Assembly: GCA_012064415.1 (NCBI GenBank)
Contig: SSNU01000019.1
Location: 48,309 to 112,308, forward strand
Reading direction: 5' to 3'
Source of the DNA: Gyrodactylus bullatarudis
Taxonomy: Eukaryota; Platyhelminthes; Monogenea; Gyrodactylidea; Gyrodactylidae
Length of the DNA stretch: 64,000 nucleotides
Each line of letters starts with the position of its first letter. Positions within the stretch are counted from its first letter, which is position 1. Positions 12,111 to 25,373 of the stretch are shown here, piece after piece. A model generated the notes under the pieces. The model had not been told where the DNA came from. It saw only the letters and a list, made by a program, of their open reading frames with translations, and made no database searches. The translations under genes and the position numbers were made by a program.

Positions 12111-12838
12111 GGACACTATGTGCAATAGGATCTTGATCCAAACATTTTCTGGATCGAAATTTTGTGCTGATTTCAGATCTGTAATTATATTTTCTAGATT
12201 GTGTCTGGTTTTCGAGATATATTGAAAAAACTGAATTTGAGAATTAAAAAAAATAAATAATTTCAAACAATTAAATTTTTATTAAAATAAAAAATTCAAT
12301 TAACTAATTAGGCATCATTAGAATCACAATTAAACTTCCTATCTAATGATACCTTGAGTGTCGCCCAAAACAAAAAATTGCAGCTACTTTTTTGTCGAAA
12401 ATTTTGTGATTTTGGAGTCAATTTTCTCCATAAATTTTAACTTCAAACGCTCATATCTTTCAAGGGCTTTTTACATATTTTCTTCCACATTCTAGATCAA
12501 AATTTTATGCTCTTTCTGAAAAAGTTGATTAGAATTTACAAAATCATTTTGTTCTTGTATATTTTTACCCCTTTTAATCCCACACTCAGTTATGGTCATA
12601 TTACTATAGTAATAGCTATTCTATACACTACCACTCGAATTTAGGTGAGAGATACATCAAATCGTAACTAATAATTTATTTGAGTTTTCACTTCAAAACT
12701 TTTGGTATAATTGAAATCTTGTCTAAGCTCAGCAATGCTTCAAAAAGTTTATAATTACAGATCTGAAATCAGCACAAAATTTCGATCCAGAAAATGTTTG
12801 GATCAAGATCCTATTGCAAAATTTTTCTGAAAGTGTCC
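12111..12838. mobile_element. Non-autonomous TIR element of 728 bp
   Basis: Left end GGACACT at 12111 and right end AGTGTCC at 12838 are complementary. The subterminal arms (to about 12189 on the left, from about 12750 on the right) match in inverse orientation over about 70 bp, for example CAATAGGATCTTGATCC and AACATTTTCTGGATCGAAA. The left arm lacks about 9 bp present in the right. No coding frame lies inside. The flanks (AA / TA) give no clear target duplication. Confidence 0.6.
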
Positions 12839-15800
12839 TAGTGTGTTATCTTAGCATTTTCGAAATCCTCTGCAAGAGATTTCGGAAAAAGGATGGTTAT
12901 ATTCAAACTGAATCTACTTTTACCAATATTTAATGAAGATTTCAGATTCTGTTATGGAACATAACAATTTTCCCAGCGAAGAAAAGTGAATTTAGCACAT
13001 TTTCGATGAACAAGAGTTATCAAGACAAAAGTAGTTGAATGAATGATTGACTAAATCTTCAAATTCTAGAAAAGAAAATATCCCTAGTGCTCAAAGGATG
13101 TACAGTTGGAACCGAAACTCGATGGCCACCCCAGAAGAAAATAGAGTGTAATATATTGCGAAAATACCAAAATTTCACAAGGAATTCATTGGTGCATTCA
13201 GTTTTCCTTTTAGTTCGCGTTTTTAAGGGTAACATTTAGAAGTATGAAAAATTGAGTTTTTAAAGCTTTATTGCGAGATTCAGAGAGGTTTTAGAGAGTT
13301 CAAAAGCCTTTTAGTGTATAAAAGAGAAGTTCCTTTTTCATAAGAACATTAAAGTTTCCCTTAAAAAGAACTCTAAAAAAACTTGTTTTATGTAGGTCTA
13401 CTTGTAAACGACCGATCAAAATCAGGGTTTTGGATCACATAGTGAAGGGGTGTGAATCAAGTATACGTTTATTCGAGCTTCAAATGGTCGAGTTTGAAAG
13501 ATATAAAAGTGCTGATTTCAAAAGTAGTCCGGGCAAGAAAATGAGTTAATCAGATCTTAAGTGATTGGATCTTGAAATCCAGATCATATTTAATGATTAA
13601 TCAGACACTCTTTATTAAAATTATTCAATATTTCATGAATTATAAATAATCATCTATAATCAAAACATATACTAATATATATATCAACGCATAATTCATT
13701 AGGAACATTTTTATTATATTTGATCGATCGAATTGTACTTTAAATAGGAAGTCTATCTAGGATTTTTATTGCAGAAGAACATTTTGGCTCACAAGTGAAG
13801 GAAGTATCCTGTTCAGTGAATAGATTTTTAGAATTATTTTACCTCTCGTTTGAGACTATTTCACCAAAGTACTTTCATCTGTCGTGATATTTTAAAAATG
13901 ATGATGATTTTCAAATTTTGAAGTTTTTGTTTTACCCCTACATCTATGTTGTAAAAAGGAACAATTAGAAACTGAAGCTTCTTGTCTAAGATGCTTAGCA
14001 ACTCCAGTATTTTGTGAAAATTTTGACAGCATTTTCAATCAATTATTTCATAAAATCGAAAAACAACAACTCACTCATCTTTGTTGGCGTTGATATCAAC
14101 TGTAGATTGCTCATTGCTAATCGCTTGCCTACTATCGCTAGATACTCTCACATAAGGTAAATAAATCAATCTGATTTTCGAGTAAAGTCAATCAACAGAT
14201 TATTTTCATCTTCTAACTGCATTTCCACCTTTATATTCTTTTATGAATATACAATGTGATCCATTGTTATGGCTATATATACATTAGTTGAATGCTGAGT
14301 ATGACGACACAAAGGTGGAACACAAATTGAAAGAATAAAATAGACCAGACACAATGTACCTCTATTTATGTATACAGTGTACAAACGTTTGATATACTTT
14401 TGTAATAGACTTAGGAATAGAATAGAAGAGAAATTCATCATCTTAAAAATAACTATATGTATGTACATTGAGCTCATATTTCAGTTATCTATTCTATTCT
14501 ATTGATTCGCCTATCCCTTCGTACAGTAATTTAATAAGGGGGAATTACAATTTCTTGCACTTGCATTTATCGACCATTCAGTTTGATTTTATATTTTGTC
14601 AGACAAGACGATATTAACCCTGCATTTCATTTTCAAAATTTTCACGTACATTAGAATTTCTGCGGGTATCAGAGGTGTTTTTTTTAAATCCCTGATTTTT
14701 AACTTAAGTCAGAATCTAACCCAGTTCCTTGAGACGATTTTTCCCACCAAAGGTCCTGTTTTTGTAAAAATTATTCAATAATTTATCGAATAAAGGTATG
14801 ATCAAACAATAATAAGAAAAGAAAATCCAAGCAAGTAGTTATATCATTTTTTTGCTGTTGAATGCATAAAATTGAAATTTTGCCTCTATTGTCTTACCAT
14901 CCAAAGAAATTCTCTTCCAAAAATGTCAGAATTTTCTCAAGATTTTTTGGAAACCGATTCAAAAGGCACAGTTCCACTGATTCAGGAAAGAGAATTTGAA
15001 AAATAAACTTTGTTTGGAAAAAATTGGAGACATTCAAAAATTTGATTTTTTCACCTTTTGTTAATTTCAAGGTGTTAAAGGGAACAAACGTAATTTTTCA
15101 GGATCATTATTAGCTAATAGTCAAAGAAAACAAAAATGTTCGCTGAGATTTAAGGAAAGACTCAATCGTCTACTTCTCATTTTTAATGTTTGAATATTAA
15201 TTAATTAGGATGATCCAAGATCAATTCAAATTGGAGGTTCTTTCAAAAATTCAAGGGTAATTATTGGTTTCTAAGTCTATTGGTAATCCTGATAAATATG
15301 ACATTGGCAAGAGAAGCAATTCTGAATATTATGTAAAAGAAAAGTGACCTTGAGAAATCATCAATTTCTGAAGATAAATAGAAATAAGGTATCAGCATTT
15401 TTACAGGCTTAAGAAAGGGATGATAATACAAGACTGGTTATGAAACTCAAAGGTCACCCTTGTTCAGGAAACTGCCAAAATACTTTTGATCTATTCATGT
15501 TGATGATGGTTGACTGATGAGCTATATGAACATGGAAAAATTTTATGAGAAGCTCTAAAACACCTAGGAGAGCTTACCCATTGTCCTCACAAATAATTAA
15601 AAATATATATTTCAAGAACTGTATATATTCGTTTCAAATCTCAATCAATTAACGATTTCTCAAAAAGCAATAAACTCCAAGAAAAAAATATTTAGCTTCT
15701 ACCAATTTTTTACATTTTTTTATTTATTTTTGTTTTTTAATCAATAAAACAAGGCAGGTGTTTTCATTGAGTATCTCATGAACAGGGCTCTGAAATAATT

Positions 15801-16354
15801 GGTGAGGTAAAACAAATTTTCTTGAGGTTTTGAAGTGTGTTTTTTTACGATTCAAGTTCAAACATCTATCATTTCATATATATTTCATATCTGTCAATAC
15901 TGAGAAATTAAGTAAAATTTTCTTAGAAATCAATTAATATTTGAGTAATTTTTATTTTTTGTTAAAATTCTCATTGGTGAAAATAAAGCGGCTTTCATTT
16001 TTTGTTTAGATTGTCAGGAGTATTTATTAATTTATTTGGGAGACATAACATTTTCTTTATCCATCCAAAGAGTCTTTTTCCAATTGTCATTATGATTTTT
16101 TGATAAAAACTTTTTTGCAAAGTGAAATGTTTTACCCGAGGGTAAAATCTGTGTCCGAAAAAAGCCTGGATTAGCAAGCTTCGAGAAAATGACTTGATTC
16201 GATGCATTACGACATGAGAAGGAGTCTAGAACATTGCAAGGCTGTTTTGAGAATAGTGATAAGCAAATCTTGAAGAAATTTTAAAAAGTGAGAAATGTGA
16301 TTAATTATAGATTCGAAACAAGACTAAACTTACATGTATATTTAATTGGTTTAG
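12839..16354. other. Gene-free AT-rich stretch downstream of the left myosin gene
   Basis: No supported coding exon. It includes the 3' flank of the minus-strand myosin gene. That flank shows no resemblance to the 3' flank of the plus-strand copy beyond 16,355. Confidence 0.4.
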
Positions 16355-16355
16355 T

Positions 16356-19300
16356 TTATTCGTGCTAGGGAAAGAAAGAAAAAAGATTAGTTATTGGAAG
16401 TTAATTTGAGATTTGGGATGACTAACTCTAGCAACAGAGGGAGCTCTTGGAGCTGGAGCAACACTCAGGCCTCTTGACATAGAAGCAGAGGAGCGATTCT
16501 TAGCTCTGAGCTTCTGGAGGGCCATCTCAGCTTGGTCTGCTCTTTCCTCGCAGTCTTCGACTTCAGTCTGAAGTTTTCTGTATTTGGCAAGGTTGATAGC
16601 GGCCACTTCTTCGGCTTCCTCAACTTGTCGCTTGTAAGTCTTGAGTTTGCCTTGAAGAGTCTCGACGAGAGATTGCATCTTGTCGTGTGATTTCTTGTCC
16701 TCTTCTGCTTGGAATGTGACCTCCTTGAGTCGTCTGTCGACTTTGCGAAGATTCTTTTGTGTCTCACCGTGGCGTCTTTGTTCAGCTTCAAGCTCAGACT
16801 CGAGCTCGTGAATGCGCTGTTCAAGCTTGGACATTGCTCTCTTGGCGCCCTTGGCAGTTCCGTTCTCGGATTCATCAAGACGAACTTGAAGTTCTTTGAC
16901 TTGTTGCTCGAGACCCTTTCTGGCTTTCTCGGCCTGTTGGGCGTGTGTTTGTTCCTGGCGGATTTCCTCGAACATTCTGGCTCCGTCAGCCATGGATTTC
17001 TTAGCTCTATCCTCAGCTTGCTTGGCTTCGTTGGCAGCATCCTCAAGATCGGTCTGCATGGCTTGAAGATCGGCTTCTAGTTTCCTCTTCATGGCGGTGA
17101 GTGAGGCGACTTGGGCTTGGAGTTCTGCGGTCTTGTCGCTGGCCTCTTGTCTCTCGTATTCGGCAGCTTTCTTCGCTCTTTCTGCTGACTCAAGAGCAGT
17201 TCTAGCCTCTTCGACCTCTCCGTGGAGCATGTTGGCCTTTCTCTCGGCGGTTTGGTATTGCTCCTTGTAGTCGTCTCTATTCCTTTGCTCGTCTTCGATT
17301 TGTTGTTGCATTTCTCTGACTTGCTGCTGGTACTTCTTGATGTTCTTTTCTTGCTCAGCTCTGGCCCTGTTGGATGTGTCGAGAGCGACTTCGAGCTCGT
17401 TGATGTCCTGCTCGAGTTTCTTCTTCATTTTCATGGCCTCGGCCTTGCCTCTGCTCTCAGCCTCGAGAGAGGCCTGGGCGCTCTCGAGAGCTCTTTGGTG
17501 GTTCTTTCTGGTTGCCTCGAACTCCTCCTCTTTATCAGCGAGTCGTCTATCGATCTCAGCTCTGATCTGGCTCATCTCAAGCTGGGCACGTTGTACCTTG
17601 GCCTCTTCTTGCTCGAGGGCGCTTTCAGCCTCCTCGAGGGCAGCTTGAAGCTCTTCCTTTTCCATTTCGAGACGTTTCTTGTTTCTCTCGGTCTCGTGGA
17701 TGTTTCTTCCCTCAGAGCTGAGTTGGTCAGTGAGATCGTGGATCTCATCTAGATGAAATTAGGTGAGTTAGATGTAAGATGGACCTGAGGATAGTGGACT
17801 TACCGCTCAAGTTCTTGTTCTCTCTCTTGAGGGCTTCATTTTGATCGTGGGCCTCCTCAACTTGGGCCTTGAGTCTGAAGATGTCAGTGGAGAATCCTCT
17901 GTTCTCTCTCTGCATGTTGTCGAGCTCGGCCTGTTGATTTCAAAGAGTAAGCAAATCGGTTCTGGTGTAGGAAGGAGGAACTTACTTGAGCATCTTGGTA
18001 CTTCTTCTGCCATTCAGCAAGTGTTCTGTCAAAGTTCTTTTGCTTCTTCTCCAGCTGGCTAGCAAGGGCGTTGGCTCTCTCAGTGTCGATCATGAGGTCC
18101 TCAAGTTCACCTTGGAGACGAGCTTTGGTCTTCTCGAGCTGTGCACATTTAGACTTGGCACTTTCGGCTTCAGCCTCGACTTCTTGCAGTTTGGCGGTCA
18201 TCTTGCGTTTTAGGTCATCCATCTCTTCGTTGCTGACATCTCCACCACCTTTGCCTTTAGCAGCGCTGAGGTCGGACATGGCCTTTTGAAGCTGGCGTTG
18301 GATGTCTCCCTTGTTGGATTGTTCTTCCTCAAGGGCTTCTCTCATTGAGTCGATGTCGGCTGCCATGCTTCTCACCTCGTTGTTGAGTTTGGCTTTGATC
18401 TAAATGGAGAGTGGAGAATAGGTTAGTTGACTGTTATATCGGTGTGAGACTAACTCTTGACTCTTCCTCGACGTTGTTCTTGGCCTCCTCGAGTTGAGCA
18501 GCGAGTTGCTGTTTCTGCTTCTGGACCTTGCTCAGTTCGGATTCGAGATCCTCGAGTTGCTTGATGAGGGCAGAGTTCTCGGAGTTCTGTTTGCCTTTAA
18601 CGGATTGGAGGTCTGCATTTTGTCTGGCGGCTTCCTCGGCTTTGGCGTTGGCCTCGCCGAGTTGGCGTTCGAGATCCTTGAGAATCTTCTCAGCGTTCAT
18701 CTTACCTTTGGCAAGTTGCTCGACTTGGCTTGCGAGGTCCATGCTCTCGTCTCTGAACTGCTTGGCCTCCTTCTCAGCCCTAACAATGGCAAGGTTATCG
18801 TGGGGGAGTGATAGGAGAGTTTTTTGACTTACTTGGCCTTGGCCTTGTTGACTTGGTCTAGTTGATCAGCCATCTCAGCAAGAGCATCGTTGTTCTTCTT
18901 ACGGAGCACTCCGAGTTGTTGTTCACCTTGAATTCTGGCTTCTTCCAAATCTTTCTTGAGTTTGACAAGCTCCTGTTCTCTTTTCTTGTTGAGGTCAGCT
19001 TGGACGGCAGTAGCCCCACCTTGTTCCTCAAGTCGCTCAGAAACCTCGTCAAGTTCTCCTTCGAGCTAGAAGAATCCTTAATGAGAAAAAGAGATGCAGA
19101 GTGATGAGAGTGAAACTCACAGCACTCTTGGCTTTTTCAGCCTTGCTTCTGGCAGCTCTCTCAGCCTCGAGGTCCTCTTCGAGCTCTTGAATTCTAGCTT
19201 GGAGCTCCTTGATTTTGCGTTGGAGACTGGCGACGAGGTTGCCTTCATCCTCGCATTGGCCACTGAGATTCTTGATCTCGGTGTTCTTCTTGTTGAGCTG

Positions 19301-22300
19301 GTCTTCGAGCTCACGCTTGACTCGTTCAAGGTCATCGACTGTGGACTGTGTTGCCTTGAGATCCTGTTCAAGCTTCCTCTTGGCCTTCTCGACGTCTCCT
19401 CGGATCTTTTGTTCGCGACCGAGGTTGGCTTCCATCTGGAAGGGGGAGCAGGTTAGTTGGGGCAAGAGCCAAAATTCAATGGGGACTTACCTCGTCGAGT
19501 GTTGACTCAAGCTTAGTCTTGAGTTTGTTGAGGTGGTTGACTTTATCTTCCTCAGCTTGGAGAGCTTCCTGAGTGCGTTTGTTCTGCTCCTCGAGGTTCT
19601 TTTTGTCCTTGTTGAGCTTGGCGATGGCCTCGTCTTGTTGAGCCATCTCTCCCTGGAGGGTCTTGATTTGGTTGTCCTTGGTCTGCTTGTCCTGCTCGGC
19701 CTTCTGAAGGCTGGACTCGAGATCCTCGACGTCTTTCTTGAGCTCATCGATCTCAGAAGACATCTTCTTTTTGGTTTCCTCGAGAGTGCCGGCTGCTGCT
19801 TCTTCGTCAGCGATTCTTTCCTCGAGATCCTTGATTTGTTGCTCCATGTCTCCCTTTTGGAGGATGAGTTTGCTTATTTTCTCTTCAGCATCGGCGAGTG
19901 AGTCCTGCTCCGTTTGGAGTTGGAGGAAGATGTCATTCTTTTGCTGGTGCAAGGTGACGTTTTGTTCCTCGAGCTCTTTCTTGAGTTTCTCGATTTTCTC
20001 GAATTCCTCCTTGAACTTGGCTAGCTCCTCGGCGGCCTTCTTCATCTCCTCCTCCTGTCTGGCGACGTTGAGCATGGGCTTGACCTTGGTGTACAGTTTC
20101 CACCATGGCCATGTCCTCAAGACGAGGTATTTTCTTATGTTCCTCTGGATGAGTGAGAGAGCGATTCTAGGAAAGAAGTGGATGAGATGTTAGAGACCCT
20201 AGTTGGTCGGTGGACTTACCTTTGATCTTGGAGCTTCTTGTATTGTCTTCTCATGAGATAACCGCGGATCTGAGCCTGGAAGAGCGAGATGAGGCTCGAG
20301 AGCTTCTCGTCACGCATATCCTCGAGCTGAGCAAGTGTACCGGCCTTGAAGAAGATCTTGCTGTTACCGCACTGGTAGAGGTTCTTGTCTAGTTGACAAG
20401 CCTCGAGGATCTTCTCAGTGACCTGCTTGCCTTCAACAAATCCAGTTGGGATGACGTTTGGAGCCAAGATGGAGTATCTGAAGACAAGAATTAGAGTTGT
20501 CGAGCAGGGTCGTGGATCAAACGTACCTTTGTTTGAACTCAGAGTAGATCATCCTGTTGGGGAATCCCTTCCTGCAGATACGGATACCTTCCAAGACACC
20601 GTTACACCTCAACTGATGCAAGACAAGCTGGGCGTCGATGACACCAGCCTGCTTGAACTCGTTGGGGACAATGCAACGGATGAAGTGAGGAGAGGTTTGG
20701 TTCAAGTTCTTCATGAGCTTGTTGAGGGATTCCTGATGAAAACGGACGATTAGATTGCTGTTAGAGAGCACCTGAGCCAAAAAGATAACAGAGATGCAGC
20801 ATGCATTCAGGCAGGAACGTGCTCAGAGTTTAGAGTTCCCGAGGTACTACTACTCAGAAGGTCTGCATTCAAGGAGCAGGTCATGGGATGATTCTATACT
20901 ACACTACGACTCTCAGTCAGAGTTGGGACGGAAATAAAATCAAAACAAAAGGGGTAGGATTCATTCAAAGTACCTTGTGTTTTCCTGAGATGGTCTGCAT
21001 ACCACCGCCTTTCTTACGCTTTCCACCAGCTTCCTCTAGAAATCGTATGTCAAGCAAATTAGAATGGAACTGCTTGAGTTAGCTCAAGAGAAAACTGCCC
21101 GATCCCCCCACCTCAGTAAGAGTAATCATGCAGTGCTTTTTATTTGTTCTAGGAAAACAGAGTTTGTGTAGGTGCCTTCTCGTGGTGAGAAGTGCAGAGG
21201 TACAATTAGAGTGTGAGAAATAGAGAAAGATTCATTGCTTCAGCAGCAAACCCAGAGATGCAGTCAATAAGTAAAATCTAACACCAGATGAGTGTTCGCG
21301 TCAAATTACCCTGTGCACGTAGGACACAGTCATGAAGGAGCCGCCTTTCTTCTTCTTTCCAGTCTCTGTAAAGCATCTTTGTAATTAGATTTGCATCAAA
21401 TGATATCAGATAGCCCTCTCTTCACCTATAAGGGATCTCCAGCTCAACTCAAAAGTATTATTAGCTCTAAACTACTACCAACGTGACTAACCTGGTGGGG
21501 GAGCGAACAAGTGGGCGACCAAGGACTCCTTGGAGGATTGTAGGAGACCGACGACCGTCTCATTGAGAGGATCCTTGTTCTTCTCGAGCCAGCCAGAGAT
21601 GTTGTAAGGCACAGTGCCGGCGTAGTGGTGGAGCTCGAAGTGGGCCTCCTTCTGGCCTGCCTTAGGGGGCTTGGGCTTGGTGAAGTTGGGGCTCTTGCCG
21701 AGATGGTTGTCGTACAACTTGGCCTTGAATGTTTGATCGGAGGCCTTGGGGAACATACACTCCTCTTCAAGGATCGACAAGATACCCATGGGCTGTAAGA
21801 CAAAAATATATCAGGTTGAGGCAGCGGTGCCATGCGTCTCGCATCCTCACCTTCTCAATAAGCTCGATACAAGCTTGCAGATCCATACCGAAATCAATGA
21901 AGGTCCATTGAATGTTCTCTTTCTTGTATTCCTCTTGTTCGAGGACGAACATGTGATGGTTGAAGAATTGCTGAAGACGCTCGTTGGTATAGTTGATGCA
22001 GATCTGTTCGAAACCGTTCTCGTCGAAAATCTCAAAACCTGCGATATCCAACACACCGATGAAGAACTGGCGCTTGACCTTGGTGTCGAGAGTCTTGTTG
22101 ACTCTGGTTACCAACCAGCCGAACATCCTGTTGTAGAGAGACTTGGCCAGGGCACTGATGGCGTAGTTGACTTGGTCGACGTTCTGACCCTTAGTGACCA
22201 TGTCGTTGCCGACCTTGACCTTGGGCTTCAGGAAGGCAGCGAGCATGTCCTTGGCATTGACACCGAGAAGGAAAGCCACCTTCTCAGCTTCGGAGGTTCC

Positions 22301-23752
22301 GTCAGCCTCGGCCTGTTCTTCTCTTGGTCTCTGCTTGAACTTCATCTCACCCATGTTGAGGATGGAGGTAGTGCACTTGAACAGGGACATCTTTTCATCG
22401 TCCTTGAAGCCGAGGATATCGAAAGCTTCCTGCGATGTGGGAAGGCAATGAATACACCTAAATACGATATCTGTAAACTCACGTCAGCCAGTTTCATCTC
22501 CTCTGAGTCGTCGACACCGTCAATGGTAAGCTCGCCCTGGTTGATGAAGCCGTATATTCCTGGGTCAGCAGTGACAAGAAGCTTGTCGTGGTACTTCTTG
22601 CCGTAGTCAGACAACAGTTGGTAGAAAATGTGGTAGTTACGCTCGCCCTTCATCTGGGAGTTGACACGAGACTTTTCTAGCAAATCTGGACAAGAATCAA
22701 TCAGGTGCCTGAGGCAGCGGTTACCACTTGAAACTCACAGTACTCAATATCAGCACCGGCAATCTTTCCGTTCGTACCAAAGTGGATACGAATGAATTTA
22801 CCCTGCAACCAACAGAATTAGACATGATCACTCGAGCAAGTTACCGTTGACTCACGAATCGAGAAGAGTTGTTGTTCCTCGTTGTCTTGGCATTACCGTA
22901 GGCCTCAAGGACGGGGTTAGCCTGAACGATCTGGTCCTCGAGCGATCCCTTCTTGTTCGATTCCTCCTCGTCCTCCTTCTTGGGACCAGTGGCAGCAGCG
23001 ACAATGGCGAAGTAAGAGATGACCTTCTTCGTGTTCTCGGTCTTACCGGCACCAGACTCACCACTGCAACCATCAGATTAGATTTTGGGGATTGAGCTTC
23101 AGACAGTGTCAACTCACGTAATCAAAACAGATTGGTTCTCACGATCCTGCAACATGTTGTGGTAGGCGTTGTCGGACACTGAGAAGATGTGAGGTGGCAT
23201 CTCAGATCTTCTCTTTCCCTTGTACTTCATGGCGACCTGGGCAGTGTAGATGGGGAACCTCTTGAAAGGATTGATAGTGACGCAGAACAATCCAGAGTAG
23301 GTCTTGAAAAGAGATAAAAGAGTCATATTATCTCCACAGGCATGGCGAGAAGGGGGCAACTCACGTAGATCAGGTTCTTGTAGTATCTGGATCGGAGGTT
23401 ATCCAGAACAGAGGCATCGTTCAAGAACGTCAAGTTGGCCATGTCCTCAATCATGAAGAACTTGACTGGGTTGACATTCTGAATATCATCCTTCTTGATT
23501 TTCTTCTCCTGCAGACAGATACATGTGTTAAATTTATCTCAGTTACCAGCTAGAAATAAAAAGACTCACGCTCATATCCGGAAGCTTGACAGTACAAGTA
23601 TCTCCAGAAGTATCAGAAATATCAGCCATGATGTAGCCTTCCTTTTCATCCTCCACCCAGCATTTGGTCTTTACATCCAAATCCCCTTGCTCCTTCAGCA
23701 ACTTCTTCCTATCAACTCCCAAATAAAGAAAATCTGGATCTTTCGGGTCCAT
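16356..23752 (-). CDS. Mhc: Muscle myosin heavy chain, left (minus) copy
   Basis: This is the reverse-complement twin of the gene at 30,241-37,637. Exon coordinates follow by subtracting those of the right copy from 53,993. Start ATG is at 23,752 and the spliced stop at 16,356-16,358. The model has 19 coding exons per isoform (20 in total, with a mutually exclusive pair) and gives 1,935 residues, normal for a sarcomeric heavy chain. Head, neck and rod landmarks are as described for the right copy, and no disruption was seen. It is transcribed away from its twin, so each has its own promoter in the spacer. The 5' leader (directly upstream ...AACATAAAAG) and the 3' flank are unrelated to those of the right copy, so expression may differ while the protein does not. 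Coding GC is far above the surroundings. Confidence 0.95.
16365..16426 (-). other. Mhc: Optional last intron of the left myosin gene
   Basis: Mirror of 37,567-37,628 (GTTAGT...CCCTAG, 62 nt). Retention changes the C-terminus from HE to an 11-residue tail. Confidence 0.55.
20974..21035 (-). other. Mhc: Alternative loop-2 exon b, left copy
   Basis: Mirror of 32,958-33,019: 62 nt, encoding (E)[20 protein letters not shown]. Used in place of 21,310-21,365; both leave the same phase. Confidence 0.75.
21310..21365 (-). other. Mhc: Alternative loop-2 exon a, left copy
   Basis: Mirror of 32,628-32,683: 56 nt, encoding (E)[18 protein letters not shown]. Confidence 0.75.
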
Positions 23753-25239
23753 CTTTTATGTTCTTCTTTTAATTCCTTTTTTTCTCAAATAATCCTGAAT
23801 GAAAGTCTCCTTCAAAATCCTCGATCAAGAAAAAACCAGAGAGTTCTGTTTTTTCTTTCTCTCAAAAATAAATTGCTTTTGAAAAATTATTATATTCTAT
23901 ATATTATAAATTCGTGTAATTCTATCTTAGTTTCCATTTATTCTAAATGGATTCCTCCATTGATATATTCTTGGGTTGTATTCATCAAACCCTGCAAGAA
24001 CCGTTAAATTCCTAATTTTGTTTTTGTGCTAGCACAGTTGCCTTCCCCCACAAATCTATGGAGAAAACTAGCGTAGGTGTATACATCAAATAATATATTT
24101 GTACACCCCCTGTTATATTCATCGTATTACCCACATTTATGAGCCTTAGTAAACTTTAGATCCAGATCAATCATCAATTCATGTGTGTGTGTTTTTGTCA
24201 GTACTCCACCCTCAGAATGCAAAAAAAACTTCGATTAGCAGTCCTAATCTTTATAGCTTGCACGTTTTTTGTCTCACTTGTAAGTGTAGATTTATCTATC
24301 CTGTAGTCTATTGATATTGGGGTAGAATCTACATTTCTAGACAGTTGATAATATTTTTAGGTTTTTTTCTGTTTGTTAATTTACCCAAAACCTAATCCAT
24401 AATGTAGAAGAATTCTATTGGTGTATTATTAACATACTCCCATAAATATTGTCTCACATTGTACAGATCTAATGGGTTCTCGCTCGTTCATGTGTAAGAA
24501 GAAGGCATCAAGAAATAATTTTACGAGGTAGTGAATAAATATACAGATATTTTATTTGCATTCATTCATAATTATGGCAGTACTTCATTTGGCTAGATTT
24601 TTCCCTAGCATATTTATAGCATTCAAACTTTACCATGTAGGAAAATACATGGGTAATATTAAAATTTGTTTTGTTTATTGATCAGAGACAATCAGACAGG
24701 GTTTATTATCAAAACAGTATGCTTCTTATAACTGTCTCACTTTGATATTTTAGATAAACAACTAATGACGAAGAAAAATATTTTTCGTATTTTGCTTAAT
24801 ACTAATTAATTTTAAATTTTAAAATGATGATCTATTTTACAAACAATTGTAACACACATCTCGGTTCAAAGTTTGCTAATATTTTAACGTCACATTTACC
24901 AAGGGGTGTTTATCCAGAATAAGTATGTTTAAAAATTGAAAAATCAGATCTTGTATGCCTTTTTAGCTAAGTGCATGTAAAAGTAGTTTCAGATTTAGTA
25001 TGTTCTTGAGTTTTGTTCTCAAATTGAATTTGTTTTCGTTCAGAATTCAGTATGTAGGAGCATCTCAAAATCAGATTCAAGAGTCATTCTTCTGTAGTAA
25101 AATCAGCTTGTGATAATAAATAGTAAAGATTCCTGATGAAATTATTCAAAATACAATTTCCTAACTCTTAAAAAGTTAAAGTTTCCACATTGCTCATTTT
25201 GTTCAAAGTGTACACATTGGTCGTATACATTTTTATTTA
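23753..25239. promoter_or_regulatory. Upstream region of the left myosin gene (spacer, left part)
   Basis: This is the 5' flank of the minus-strand myosin gene and must contain its promoter. A pyrimidine-rich tract ending TTTCATTCAG about 50 nt before the ATG (minus strand) could be the acceptor of a 5'UTR intron. No TATA box can be assigned with confidence, and no coding exon is seen. Confidence 0.4.
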
Positions 25240-25373
25240 TATATAGAAATTTTTATTATTATTATAATAGTACATATAAGAGAGCCGGAAAAGAATTGTT
25301 CAATGTGCCCGGACCGAGAGTTAGGGGGTCCGAATGAGAGGTGAGAGAGATACCACTACGCCACACCGGCTCT
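25240..25373 (-). repeat. Candidate tRNA-derived SINE
   Basis: On the minus strand the unit starts AGAGCCGGTGTGGCGTAGTGG. It contains a good Pol III A-box (TGGCGTAGTGGTATC) and a weak B-box-like ATTGAACAATTC. AGAGCCGG (25,281-25,288) and CCGGCTCT (25,366-25,373) form a perfect 8-bp closing stem, and CGGACC/GGTCCG forms an inner 6-bp hairpin. The 93-nt unit is followed by an AT-rich tail with ATAATAATAAT repeats, as in SINE 3' ends. The D- and T-arms do not fold as in a functional tRNA, so a SINE head is preferred. Other genomic copies would be needed to confirm it. Confidence 0.5.

Noticed and set aside
14241..14477. 78-codon minus-strand frame
   Set aside because: Low-complexity hydrophobic frame with no family resemblance.
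16465..17046. Arg/Ser-rich frames overlapping the myosin rod (also 34,246-34,506, 36,947-37,528)
   Set aside because: Alternative-frame translations of the coiled-coil rod repeats, identical in both arms, with no independent support.
21746..22606. Long antisense open frame (286 codons) over the left myosin head, and its mirror at 31,387-32,247
   Set aside because: It runs opposite the well-supported myosin exons and through their introns. GC- and codon-biased exons often leave the antisense frame open; no domain is recognisable.
25281..25373. Functional tRNA gene
   Set aside because: The closing stem and A-box fit, but no canonical D-arm, 7-nt anticodon loop or T-arm can be drawn.
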